Made by a program: the position numbers and the translations under genes. Source: an uncultured Gemmatimonadaceae bacterium (GTDB lineage: Bacteria > Gemmatimonadota > Gemmatimonadetes > Gemmatimonadales > Gemmatimonadaceae). Taken from it: a stretch of 26,281 nucleotides of DNA. The stretch lies in NCBI GenBank assembly GCA_955652635.1, contig CATPBN010000240.1, positions 1 through 26,281 on the forward strand, given 5' to 3'. Below, in pieces: positions 1 to 7,028 of the stretch. Under the pieces are notes generated by a model. The model saw nothing but the letters and a program-made list of their open reading frames with translations, was not told where the DNA came from and did not search any database. The stretch's first letter is position 1; every line of letters begins with the position of its first letter.

Positions 1-1
1 A

Positions 2-256
2 ATGTCCCGCGAGGCTGCGAGAGGAGTCCTTCCCAATTCCACCGAAACGAAGATCGTCGTCACCGGGAACGCCAGAGCGTGGAGGACGATGCTGGAGCTC
101 CGCGCGAGCGAAGGCGCGGAGCTCGAAATCCGCCGCTGCGCAGTGGCGATCATCAAGATGCTCTCCCGGGAGAGCCCGGCCTTCTTTTCCGATTTCGAGA
201 TCTATCAGGCCGACGATCGCCGCGAAGCGGCGCGAATCGTCTACCACAAAGTCTGA
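2..256 (+). CDS. thyX: Flavin-dependent thymidylate synthase ThyX, C-terminal fragment
   Basis: ThyX methylates dUMP to dTMP in the cytoplasm using methylene-tetrahydrofolate, FAD and NADPH. The 84 visible residues match the C-terminal part of the family: the segment reading KIVVTGNARAWRTMLELR corresponds to the conserved Asn-Ala-Arg ... Glu-Leu-Arg helix, where the Arg contacts dUMP/FAD. It is followed by the E-I-R-R helix and an acidic tail (FFSDFEIY). ThyX proteins are usually about 220-300 residues, so the N-terminus, including the RHRxxSxNExSxR signature, lies before the window. The ATG at position 2 is therefore almost certainly internal. An AT-rich hairpin with a T-run follows at 329-360. 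Confidence 0.85.
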   Translation: MSREAARGVLPNSTETKIVVTGNARAWRTMLELRASEGAELEIRRCAVAIIKMLSRESPAFFSDFEIYQADDRREAARIVYHKV

Positions 257-328
257 CTACGCCCGGAGAGAAAAGTCCGGCGGTTAAAGAGAAATCCGAC
301 CGGCTCCGGAAAAATCCCGAAAGGTGGG

Positions 329-360
329 AAAAAAAATTTCTCTTGCGAGAATTTTTTTTT
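329..360 (+). terminator. Probable intrinsic terminator after thyX
   Basis: An A-rich arm (about 329-342, ending TTTCTC) pairs with GAGAATTTTTTTTT (347-360) across a short TTGC loop, with one bulged base. The T-run lies on the plus strand, so it fits termination of thyX transcripts. The stem is nearly all A-T pairs, so it may be weak. Confidence 0.55.
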
Positions 361-379
361 CCGAAACGCGGAATAATTA

Positions 380-408
380 TTGCGCCATAGTGATGGCGTT
401 TATATACT
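380..408 (+). promoter_or_regulatory. Sigma70-type promoter for the ATP-grasp/KamA operon
   Basis: TTGCGC (380-385) and TATACT (403-408) are separated by exactly 17 bases, giving a predicted start near 415 and a leader of about 30 bases before the GTG at 444. It lies just after the thyX terminator, so the operon probably has its own promoter. Confidence 0.6.
383..398. promoter_or_regulatory. Inverted repeat inside the promoter spacer (possible operator)
   Basis: CGCCAT (383-388) and ATGGCG (393-398) form a perfect 6-bp inverted repeat around AGTG. It starts within the -35 hexamer and ends five bases before the -10 hexamer. A dimeric repressor or activator could bind here; no known binding motif is recognised. 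Confidence 0.4.
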
Positions 409-443
409 CGTCTCCATGATTCGATCGTCTGAGTTCTCGTAGG

Positions 444-1625
444 GTGTCGATGGTTCTTATCGGTCTCGCCTACAATCAAAAACCCGAGCCAACAGAGCTC
501 GCCAGCCCAGCTTCAGAGGGCGGCCGTCAGGAAGACGGGGAGCTTCCGCACCCCGATGAAGAACCTCCCAGTAGAATCGCCGACCTGTCCGTCGCCGAGC
601 TAATTGCCCGCGACGAGTTCGCCGAGTGGGACTGCCCCACCACAATCGCCGCGGTAGAATCAGCGCTCTCCAAGCTCGGAAAGGTCGTTCGCCTCGAAGC
701 GAACCAGGACTTTCCCGAGAGACTCCGTCAGACAAAGCCCAACATCGTCTTCAACATCGCTGAAGGATTTTACGGAGTGAACCGCGAGGCCCACGTACCG
801 GCGATCTGCGAATTTTACGGAATCCCCTATTCAGGAAGCGATCCTTTTACGCTCTCGCTCTGTCTCGACAAGGCGAGAGCAAAGGAAACGCTTGCCTTTC
901 ACGGAATCCCGACGCCCAGGTTCGCGGTGGTTCGGAAGGTCGAGGAGCTCCGCCTGTTCGCGGAGAGGCTTTCGCTTCCACTATTCGTCAAGCCGCTTCA
1001 CGAGGGCTCGTCGAAAGGAATCACCGACCGCAATCTGTGTGTGAATAGCTCCCAACTCCGCGCCCAGACGAAGCTTCTCCTCGAGAATTACGATCAGCCG
1101 GTCCTCGTCGAGGAATATCTTTCTGGCAAAGAGTTCACCTGTGCCGTTCTCGGCAATGGCGACGATGCGACTGTGATGCCGATCGTCGCGATGAATTTCG
1201 AGACGCTTCCCGACGGCGCTCTCCCGATTTACAGCTTCGACGCGAAGTTCGTCTGGGATCGTCCGGAGAATCCGCTCGACATTTTTCAGTGCCCCGCTCG
1301 TATCACGACCGCGCTTCAGGCGTCTATTGAGCGAGTTACACTCGATGCGTACCGCGTGCTCGGCTGCCGCGACTGGGCGAGAATAGATGTCCGACTCGAC
1401 GATGCCGGCGTGCCGAATGTGCTCGAAGTGAATCCGCTGCCGGGGATTCTGCCTGATCCTGCCGACAACTCGTGTCTGCCGAAAGCAGCTCGCGCTGCTG
1501 GGATCGGTTACGACGAGTTGATTCAGAGCTGCCTGAAGTACGCGGCTGCCAGACAGGGAGTGAAGCTGGGATCTGCCCCGCCTTCGAGCCCCGCTCAAAG
1601 CGAGCCAGCGTTCGCGGTGGGCTGA
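444..1625 (+). CDS. D-Ala-D-Ala ligase-like ATP-grasp enzyme (first of pair)
   Basis: A 393-residue cytoplasmic ATP-grasp ligase related to Ddl. Such enzymes activate a carboxylate as an acyl phosphate and join it to an amine. Visible motifs are the FNIAEG loop (about 103-108), ATP-binding K183 in FVKPLHEGSSKG, the VLVEEYLSGKE adenine region (about 220-230), and the metal-binding D315, E328 and N330 in the LEVNPLPG stretch. An acidic, Pro-rich insert (about residues 13-45) follows the first beta strand and is unlike typical Ddl. Start may be GTG 444 or ATG 450; neither has a clear Shine-Dalgarno. A second, diverged ATP-grasp gene and kamA follow on the same strand. Because it is paired with KamA and has this insert, a dedicated peptide ligase other than housekeeping Ddl is likely; the substrate is unknown. 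Confidence 0.85.
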   Translation: MSMVLIGLAYNQKPEPTELASPASEGGRQEDGELPHPDEEPPSRIADLSVAELIARDEFAEWDCPTTIAAVESALSKLGKVVRLEANQDFPERLRQTKPNIVFNIAEGFYGVNREAHVPAICEFYGIPYSGSDPFTLSLCLDKARAKETLAFHGIPTPRFAVVRKVEELRLFAERLSLPLFVKPLHEGSSKGITDRNLCVNSSQLRAQTKLLLENYDQPVLVEEYLSGKEFTCAVLGNGDDATVMPIVAMNFETLPDGALPIYSFDAKFVWDRPENPLDIFQCPARITTALQASIERVTLDAYRVLGCRDWARIDVRLDDAGVPNVLEVNPLPGILPDPADNSCLPKAARAAGIGYDELIQSCLKYAAARQGVKLGSAPPSSPAQSEPAFAVG

Positions 1626-1657
1626 TTGAGTATCGCAGGAGAAAGGAGAAACGCGCC

Positions 1658-2671
1658 ATGAAAATAGCGTTGCTGTTCGACGGGCTCTCTGCTCTCGGCA
1701 AGACGCCGGAGGTGCAGCTGCTCGACTCAATCGAGGCGGTGGAAACCGCTTTGCTCGAGTGGGCACCCGAAGTCGTGCGCGTGCCCGTGAGTAACGATGG
1801 GCGCTGGGTCGAGCGCGTTCGAAGGGGGAAGTTCGACCTCGTCTTCAACCTCTGCGAGGGCATTGACGGCGAAGCTGTCTACGAGTCGATGGTCATCTCG
1901 GTGCTCGAGCTCCTCGGCGTTCCGTTCACCGGAAGCGGAAGCTGGACTACAGCGCTCACGCTGCGAAAGAATCTCGTCAACAGCGTTTTGGACCGCGCGG
2001 GGCTGCCTGTGCCCCGATGGTCCCACGTCCGCCGCGGCGAGGAGATCACGAGCGTCGGATTTCCCGCGATCTGCAAACCGGTCGCCGAAGACGCGTCCGT
2101 CGGGATCGAGCAGCGTTCGGTGGTGAGAAGCATGCGCGCCCTCACGGCAAGAGTCGAAGCGATGTTCGAAGGCTGGGACGAAGTGCTGGTTCAGCGCTTC
2201 ATTCCCGGCCGCGAGGTCAACGTTGGCATCCTTGGCGACGACGTGCTGCCGATCGCCGAGATCGATTTCGGTCAGATGCCGCGCGGCATGTGGCACATCG
2301 TTTCCTATCGCTCCAAGTGGGAGACGGGGAGCGACGAAGATCTGGGCGCCAAGCCGAATTGTCCCGCCGATCTGTCTGAAGACCTCGCCAGCGAGATCGC
2401 GGGAATCGCCCGCACGGCATGGAGCGTCGTCGGCGGAGAAGGATTCGGGCGGTGTGATTTCCGGATCGACCAATCGGGCCGGCCGTGGCTGCTGGAGGTC
2501 AATGCCAATCCGGACATCTCCCCGACCGCCGGCCTGGCACGCATGGCGGGAGTCGCGACTCTCGGCTACTCCGACTTGATTCGACGCATCTGCGATCATG
2601 CGCTCGCCAAGCGCGGAGACAACTACACCGAAAGGTGGGTCAAAACCCTAAGGCTATCCGGCCTGGGTTGA
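1658..2671 (+). CDS. D-Ala-D-Ala ligase-like ATP-grasp enzyme (second of pair)
   Basis: A 337-residue ATP-grasp ligase of the Ddl superfamily. It has the FNLCEG loop (63-68), ATP-binding K140 (PAICKPVAED), the VQRFIPGREVNVG strand (about 178-190), and acidic metal ligands D267, E280 and N282 (LLEVNANPD). Similarity to the preceding gene is clear in motifs but low elsewhere, so this is an old or separately acquired paralogue, not a recent duplicate. ATG 1658 was chosen because it has a good purine-rich ribosome site (AGGAGAAAGGAGAA) and begins directly at the first beta strand (MKIALLF). The open frame extends upstream to 1472 over the previous gene, but that part is not protein-like. The gap to the previous gene is 32 bases, consistent with one operon. 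Substrates cannot be read from sequence. Confidence 0.86.
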   Translation: MKIALLFDGLSALGKTPEVQLLDSIEAVETALLEWAPEVVRVPVSNDGRWVERVRRGKFDLVFNLCEGIDGEAVYESMVISVLELLGVPFTGSGSWTTALTLRKNLVNSVLDRAGLPVPRWSHVRRGEEITSVGFPAICKPVAEDASVGIEQRSVVRSMRALTARVEAMFEGWDEVLVQRFIPGREVNVGILGDDVLPIAEIDFGQMPRGMWHIVSYRSKWETGSDEDLGAKPNCPADLSEDLASEIAGIARTAWSVVGGEGFGRCDFRIDQSGRPWLLEVNANPDISPTAGLARMAGVATLGYSDLIRRICDHALAKRGDNYTERWVKTLRLSGLG

Positions 2672-2724
2672 AAAGGAAGTTCGATAATCAACAACGCCCC
2701 TCACGGGGCCGGAGTGGTGTACGC

Positions 2725-3894
2725 ATGAGCGATTGGCAACAGATCATCAAGGATCAGAGCATCTCGAGTCTCGAAATGCTGGCTGAGAAGTTCGGCCACG
2801 ACGTCATAGACGTCGAGGCGCTGAAGCCGGCATTCGACAACTTCCAGATGCGAATCACTCCTGAAGCTCTCGAGCAGATCAAGGAAGTGGGCGATCCGAT
2901 GTGGAACCAATACATCCCGACGGTCGAGGAGCTCGACGTGGTGGACGGCGTCATCGATTCGCTCGACGAGGACGGCGACTCGCCGGTGCCGAACATCACG
3001 CACCGGTATCCCGATCGCGCTCTCTTTCTCGTCAGCCCGGTCTGCGCCACGTATTGCCGTTTCTGCACCCGGCGTCGCAAGGTCGGCGATCCGGAGAAGA
3101 TCCCGCTCAATCAGTACGAATCCGCGTTCCAGTATCTCCGAGAGCACACGGAGATCCGCGATGTGATCATGAGCGGTGGTGATCCGATGATGCTGAGCGA
3201 CCGGAGGCTGGAGTACCTCTTCCAGCAGCTTCGCGCGATCCCGCACATCGAGATAATCAGGATTGGAAGCCGCATCACATCGCACCTGCCGGAGCGGATC
3301 ACGCCGGAATTCTGTGAGATGGTGCAGAAGTACCACCCGATCTTCATGAACACGCACTTCAATCACCCGAGCGAGCTGACGCCGTCCGCCGTCGCCGCGC
3401 TGGATCGCCTGTCGAGAGCCGGCGTATCGCTCGGCTGCCAGACAGTGCTGCTGAAAGGCGTGAACGACGACCCCAAGGTGATGATGAAGCTGATGCACGA
3501 GCTGCTGAAGGCCCGCGTGCGGCCCTACTACCTATATATGGCGGACCAGGTGGCGGGCGGGGAGCACTTCCGCACTACCGTCCAGAAGGGTCTCGAGATC
3601 ATGCAGGCATTGCGCGGCTGGACGTCGGGTCTCGCGGTCCCGCAGTTCGTGATTGATTCCCCGGGTGGCGGGGGCAAGGTGCCGCTTCTCCCTGAGTACC
3701 TGGAATCGATGAACGACGACGAAGTGGTTTTCCGCAACTACGAAGGCAAGCGCTTCGTCTACAAGCAGCCGCGCGCCGTCCCCACGGCTCCGGCTGAACT
3801 CGAGCCGGCTGCCGAGGTCGGTGTCGTGCCAATTGGTCGCAAGAAAACCGCGGCAGCGCGGCGAACCAAGCGCCGGCGCGCGGCGGGCGAATAG
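2725..3894 (+). CDS. kamA: Lysine 2,3-aminomutase family radical SAM/PLP enzyme
   Basis: A 389-residue KamA-family protein. These enzymes use a 4Fe-4S cluster, S-adenosylmethionine and PLP to move the alpha-amino group of L-lysine to the beta carbon. The radical SAM cysteines are C107, C111 and C114 (CATYCRFC). The PLP lysine is K318 in the DSPGGGGK loop. D274 (YMAD) and D311 occupy the places of the two aspartates that bind the lysine side-chain amine in the clostridial enzyme, supporting lysine as substrate. The C-terminus is an Arg/Lys/Ala-rich tail of about 35 residues. Start ATG 2725 begins the family's N-terminal region; the ribosome site is weak. The EF-P modifying enzyme EpmB is the main alternative, but no epmA or efp is nearby. 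Context with two ATP-grasp ligases suggests beta-lysine is used in a peptide. Confidence 0.88.
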   Translation: MSDWQQIIKDQSISSLEMLAEKFGHDVIDVEALKPAFDNFQMRITPEALEQIKEVGDPMWNQYIPTVEELDVVDGVIDSLDEDGDSPVPNITHRYPDRALFLVSPVCATYCRFCTRRRKVGDPEKIPLNQYESAFQYLREHTEIRDVIMSGGDPMMLSDRRLEYLFQQLRAIPHIEIIRIGSRITSHLPERITPEFCEMVQKYHPIFMNTHFNHPSELTPSAVAALDRLSRAGVSLGCQTVLLKGVNDDPKVMMKLMHELLKARVRPYYLYMADQVAGGEHFRTTVQKGLEIMQALRGWTSGLAVPQFVIDSPGGGGKVPLLPEYLESMNDDEVVFRNYEGKRFVYKQPRAVPTAPAELEPAAEVGVVPIGRKKTAAARRTKRRRAAGE

Positions 3895-3901
3895 GCCGCC
3901 G

Positions 3902-3945
3902 AACAAGAACGCCGCCTTCTGGACTCGATGCGGCGTTCTTGTTTT
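3902..3945 (+). terminator. Strong intrinsic terminator of the kamA operon
   Basis: A perfect 14-bp stem (3902-3915 with 3930-3943) around a 14-base loop ends in TTGTTTTC. It begins eight bases after the kamA stop codon. Confidence 0.85.
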
Positions 3946-4030
3946 CGTGCGTTTCGAGATCATCGCCGGTCAGTCGGGCGAGGGCATCCTCGCCGACCAG
4001 GCGCGATGGACCGCACAGGAGCACAAAATA

Positions 4031-4060
4031 AAAAAGGCCACCCGCGCGGGTAGCCTTTTT
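4031..4060. terminator. Bidirectional intrinsic terminator
   Basis: AAAAAGGC-x-ACCCG pairs with CGGGT-x-GCCTTTTT, one mismatch, tight CGCG turn. It has an A-run on the left and a T-run on the right, so it can stop transcription from both sides. It sits between kamA (plus) and the small minus-strand ORF ending at 4080. Confidence 0.8.
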
Positions 4061-4079
4061 TTCTCTGACGAAAGAAGTC

Positions 4080-4295
4080 TTACGCTTCGCTATCCTCGTC
4101 CTCGAAGGTGAGCGCATCCGCTTCGCGGACACGATCGAGCATGGCGTTGACCGGTACTGCGATGCCCCGATCGTTCAGCGCGGATTCATTGCTCGAGCCG
4201 CGCTGGAACCAGCTCCCCACTTCAGGTGTGGTGTCCGTACCACCAGTACCACCCGCCTCCTCGTCAGGGGCGGTATCCGAACCATACACGTCCAT
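4080..4295 (-). CDS. Small acidic hypothetical protein
   Basis: A 71-residue protein, not recognised. The first half is low-complexity and rich in Gly, Thr, Asp and Glu; the second half contains a more ordered segment (about 37-60, ALNDRGIAVPVNAMLDRVRE), then an acidic tail. No signal peptide, membrane segment or cysteine is present. It is supported as a gene by a strong Shine-Dalgarno (GGAGGT, complement of 4299-4304) a few bases before the ATG and by a hairpin terminator 20 bases after the stop. It lies 147 bases downstream of ispH on the same strand and may be co-transcribed or have its own promoter. The overlapping plus-strand ORF 4108-4398 has no comparable support. Confidence 0.6.
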   Translation of the reverse strand: MDVYGSDTAPDEEAGGTGGTDTTPEVGSWFQRGSSNESALNDRGIAVPVNAMLDRVREADALTFEDEDSEA

Positions 4296-4442
4296 TCGAC
4301 CTCCACGGGTTCACTGTACCCTGCAACCATTTCTACCCCAAAACAGGAGTTTCGAGCAGTTGCAAGAAGCTACAACTAGGACTCAAACCCTCCAATAGTA
4401 AGACGATGTCCGACACCATACTGGTACACCCAATAAGGGTTT

Positions 4443-5723
4443 TTATCGGATCGTTTTTGGGTCGATTCCCCTAGTAGCGAATATCCGGCCAACCGCCTCG
4501 CCGATCTTGTTGTTGGGAGTGCTGGCACCCGCAGTTACCCCTACGCGGACGGGGCTCGTTTCGGGCAACCAATCCGGGGATTCAGCCTCTTCCTTCGAGC
4601 CGAGTGGGCGGTGGCGGATCCGGCCGGACCCTGGATCGATGTCGTCGGCGTCTTCGACGTGGAAGGTTCGGACACTCTCCGCACAGAGAGCCGCCAGTGA
4701 AAGCGTGTTGCTGGAGTTGTAGCCGCCAATGACAACCATCACATCGAGCGGCTCCTTGAGCAGCTCGACGACTGCGTCCTGACGCTCCTGCGTGGCGCTG
4801 CAGATGGTGTCGAAGGTCCGGAAATTCTCTTTTGCGTATTCCGCCCCGTGTGCGCGCGCGATCGACTGGCCGACGAGTTCTCCAATTGCGAGCGACTCGC
4901 GGGCGAGCATTGTAGTCTGATTCGCCACGCCAATCCGGCGGAGATCCCGCGCGGGGTCGAACTTGGGGGATGCAGCGTGGGCGAAGCGCTCCATCAGTGC
5001 CTCACCGCTCAGACGCCTTTCAATGAAATCGCAGACCAGGTTGGCTTCTTCCATATTGCGGACGATGAAGTAATTGCCGCGCTCATATTTCTCGGCCTGG
5101 GATGCGGTCGCCCGCGTTTCCTCGTGGTAGTACTTGCCGTGAATGAGCGACGTGAATCCGTCGCGAGCGTAGCTCTCCACGCGCTTCCATACGTTGAGCA
5201 CGGATCCGCAAGTGGTGTCGACCATGACGCAGCCGATTTGCCGGAGTATCTCGAAGTCGGTGATCGTGACACCGAACGCCGGAAGGATCACCACATCTTC
5301 CGCTTTGACGCCACTGAAATCGATGCGACCATCTTTTGGCATGAGGAAGGTGATCCCCATCGCCTGGAGTTTCGAGTTCACGTGCGGATTATGGATGATT
5401 TCCCCGGCGAGATAGATAGTACGATCAGGGAACTTCTTTCTGGCCTGATAGGCGTACTCTACTGCACGCTCCACTCCGTAACAGAACCCGAATTCCTTTG
5501 CTAAACGGATGGTTAAGTCACCGGCCGTCAGTGTATACTCCCTGGCCTGGAGCATATCGACGAGCTGGCCAGTATAGTCGGAGGCCAGTTCGGACTGGAT
5601 TTCGGATTTCAGCCCGAAGCCCTTCCGAAAGTAGGTGCCCGCGGGAGTGCTGGCCTGCATATTTCCAGTAGGTTTGCCGCCCGCTTCGGGCGCGAGCTTT
5701 ACAGACGTATCAGTGTCCGCCAT
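4443..5723 (-). CDS. ispH: 4-hydroxy-3-methylbut-2-enyl diphosphate reductase, long form
   Basis: IspH (LytB) performs the last step of the MEP pathway, reducing HMBPP to IPP and DMAPP in the cytoplasm with a 4Fe-4S cluster. The three cluster cysteines are C81 (FGFCYGVERA), C172 (DTTCGSV) and C308 (DTICSAT). Substrate residues are visible as the IIHNPH histidines (111, 114), the HGKYYHEE loop (195-202) and the conserved Thr after ANQT (about 271). At 426 residues it is much longer than the E. coli type (about 316) and resembles the cyanobacterial/plant class, with an N-terminal extension of roughly 70 residues and internal insertions. The ATG at 5723 is divergent from ldcA with only 51 bases between them, so its promoter probably reaches into the start of ldcA. 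IspH paralogues in this class are otherwise unambiguous. Confidence 0.95.
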   Translation of the reverse strand: MADTDTSVKLAPEAGGKPTGNMQASTPAGTYFRKGFGLKSEIQSELASDYTGQLVDMLQAREYTLTAGDLTIRLAKEFGFCYGVERAVEYAYQARKKFPDRTIYLAGEIIHNPHVNSKLQAMGITFLMPKDGRIDFSGVKAEDVVILPAFGVTITDFEILRQIGCVMVDTTCGSVLNVWKRVESYARDGFTSLIHGKYYHEETRATASQAEKYERGNYFIVRNMEEANLVCDFIERRLSGEALMERFAHAASPKFDPARDLRRIGVANQTTMLARESLAIGELVGQSIARAHGAEYAKENFRTFDTICSATQERQDAVVELLKEPLDVMVVIGGYNSSNTLSLAALCAESVRTFHVEDADDIDPGSGRIRHRPLGSKEEAESPDWLPETSPVRVGVTAGASTPNNKIGEAVGRIFATRGIDPKTIR

Positions 5724-5750
5724 ACCCTCTGAATCTAGCAGTGACCTGCC

Positions 5751-5756
5751 TATAAT
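5751..5756 (+). promoter_or_regulatory. Candidate -10 element for ldcA
   Basis: A perfect TATAAT lies 18 bases before the ldcA ATG in the short divergent region with ispH. No good -35 is visible; CTGAAT (5729-5734, 16-base spacer) is the best match. The leader would be only about 12 bases. Confidence 0.4.
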
Positions 5757-5774
5757 GCGCTTCGAGAAACGACG

Positions 5775-6806
5775 ATGACCGAGTCACTCGGAGCATACCC
5801 CGCAGAGCAATCGATTGGCCCCATTGAAAGTGCGCCGTCGATCTCGTTCATATCACCGGCCGCTTCGCCATCTCTTCTACGACCGCCTCCGCTCTCGAAG
5901 GGAGATACGATCGGCGTTGTGGGCCCGTCCTACGCTCCCAATGGAGGCTGGCTTCGCCGCGGCGTCCAGGTAATAGAAGAAGCTGGATACAAGGTGATCC
6001 TCGAGCCGGAGATCGAACGATTCCGTCGTTTCCACCAGAACGAGGATAAGAAGCGAGCTGAGAATCTGATGGCCATCTGGAGAGATCCCGAGGTCAAGGC
6101 CGTGATCTGCTGCACCGGTGGTTACGGCGCGGTGAGGATCCTTCCCTACCTGGATGCCGATCTCTTTCGCCGCAACCCGAAGGCATTCGTCGGCTACTCC
6201 GACATCACGGCTTTGCATCTGTGGATGATGCGACGCGCCGGATTGAGAGTGTTTCACGGCCCGACGGTCGACGATCTTGCGCCCGGTGGGGGCGACCCGA
6301 CGTTGTTGTCGCTGCTGACCGCGCTCACAACCCCTCGGCCCGACACCATGCTCGGTCACCGCATTGCCCGCGCGGTGAGGCCGGGAAGAGCAGTGGGGCG
6401 GCTGACTGGGGGAAACCTGTCGCTCGTTCAGCAGACGATTGGCACTCCTTATGAGATCGAAACCCGCGATGCGATTCTCTTCCTCGAAGAGATACACGAT
6501 CCGATGTCCGTCGCGGATGAGCGCCTGTTGCATCTTCGCGCTGCCGGCCTGTTGCGCCACGTCCGGGGAATCGTGTTTGGTCAACTCTCGCTGGATCGGT
6601 CCGAGGAAGACGAATTCGAGGACTTCCTCCTCGACCTCGTCTCAGATCTCGATGTTCCGATTCTGATGGATTTCCCGGCGGGTCACGAGATGCCAAATCT
6701 CACGCTGCCGCTCGGGACCGAGATGGAGCTCGTGACGGATGATGTTACAGGTTGGCTATCATATCGAGAGGATGCGCTCTCGCATCCGAAATTGAGTCTG
6801 GTTTAA
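5775..6806 (+). CDS. ldcA: LD-carboxypeptidase (peptidase family S66)
   Basis: This 343-residue protein matches muramoyltetrapeptide carboxypeptidase, which removes the terminal D-Ala from tetrapeptides during cytoplasmic peptidoglycan recycling. The catalytic serine is S142 in VGYSDITAL, the acidic partner is in the FLEEI strand (E238/E239), and the histidine is H304 in PAGHEMPN. The body begins at about residue 43 (GDTIGVVGPS). The first 40 residues are Pro/Ser-rich and have no clear signal peptide, so the start could be further in, but ATG 5775 follows the TATAAT box and no later Met is well placed. Related microcin-resistance (MccF) proteins share this fold, but the length and motifs favour LdcA. 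A dispersed repeat begins three bases after its stop. Confidence 0.9.
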   Translation: MTESLGAYPAEQSIGPIESAPSISFISPAASPSLLRPPPLSKGDTIGVVGPSYAPNGGWLRRGVQVIEEAGYKVILEPEIERFRRFHQNEDKKRAENLMAIWRDPEVKAVICCTGGYGAVRILPYLDADLFRRNPKAFVGYSDITALHLWMMRRAGLRVFHGPTVDDLAPGGGDPTLLSLLTALTTPRPDTMLGHRIARAVRPGRAVGRLTGGNLSLVQQTIGTPYEIETRDAILFLEEIHDPMSVADERLLHLRAAGLLRHVRGIVFGQLSLDRSEEDEFEDFLLDLVSDLDVPILMDFPAGHEMPNLTLPLGTEMELVTDDVTGWLSYREDALSHPKLSLV

Positions 6807-6809
6807 GGG

Positions 6810-6861
6810 AACTGCAACTTATGACTGCCGGCCGGGGGCGGTCGGCGGTGGGCTACGGGCG
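6810..6861 (+). repeat. Dispersed repeat, copy 1 (after ldcA)
   Basis: AACTGCAACT begins exactly three bases after the ldcA TAA, followed by GAC, then CCGGCCGGGG, then a G-rich end (GGGCTACGGGCG). The same ordered blocks occur after lon at 25467-25527, again three bases after a TAA. The middle can fold (GCCGGCC with GGTCGGC). The rest of the ldcA-gmhA gap to 7028 shows only an uncertain GC-rich hairpin near 6937-6968 and no gene. Confidence 0.6.
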
Positions 6862-7028
6862 TCCTGTCTGGTGCGCGCGATCTGTCGCCACGGGGTTGTG
6901 AGCCGGCCGGGATCCCTTTCTTCCTCACTGTGCATGGTCGGGCGCGCAGGAACAGCCAGCGCGCAGCCCGAAGCCGGCCCGCCATCGGCCCCCAGCTGGT
7001 AGCCATCAGTTCAGTCTTTCATTTGCAT

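Noticed and set aside
4108..4398. 96-codon plus-strand ORF
   Set aside because: Opposite the small acidic ORF, which has a strong ribosome site and terminator; this frame has neither.
6937..6968. GC-rich inverted repeat (GGGCGCGC ... GCGCGCAGCCC) between ldcA and gmhA
   Set aside because: It could form a hairpin, but it lacks a T-run on either strand, so I do not call it a terminator.
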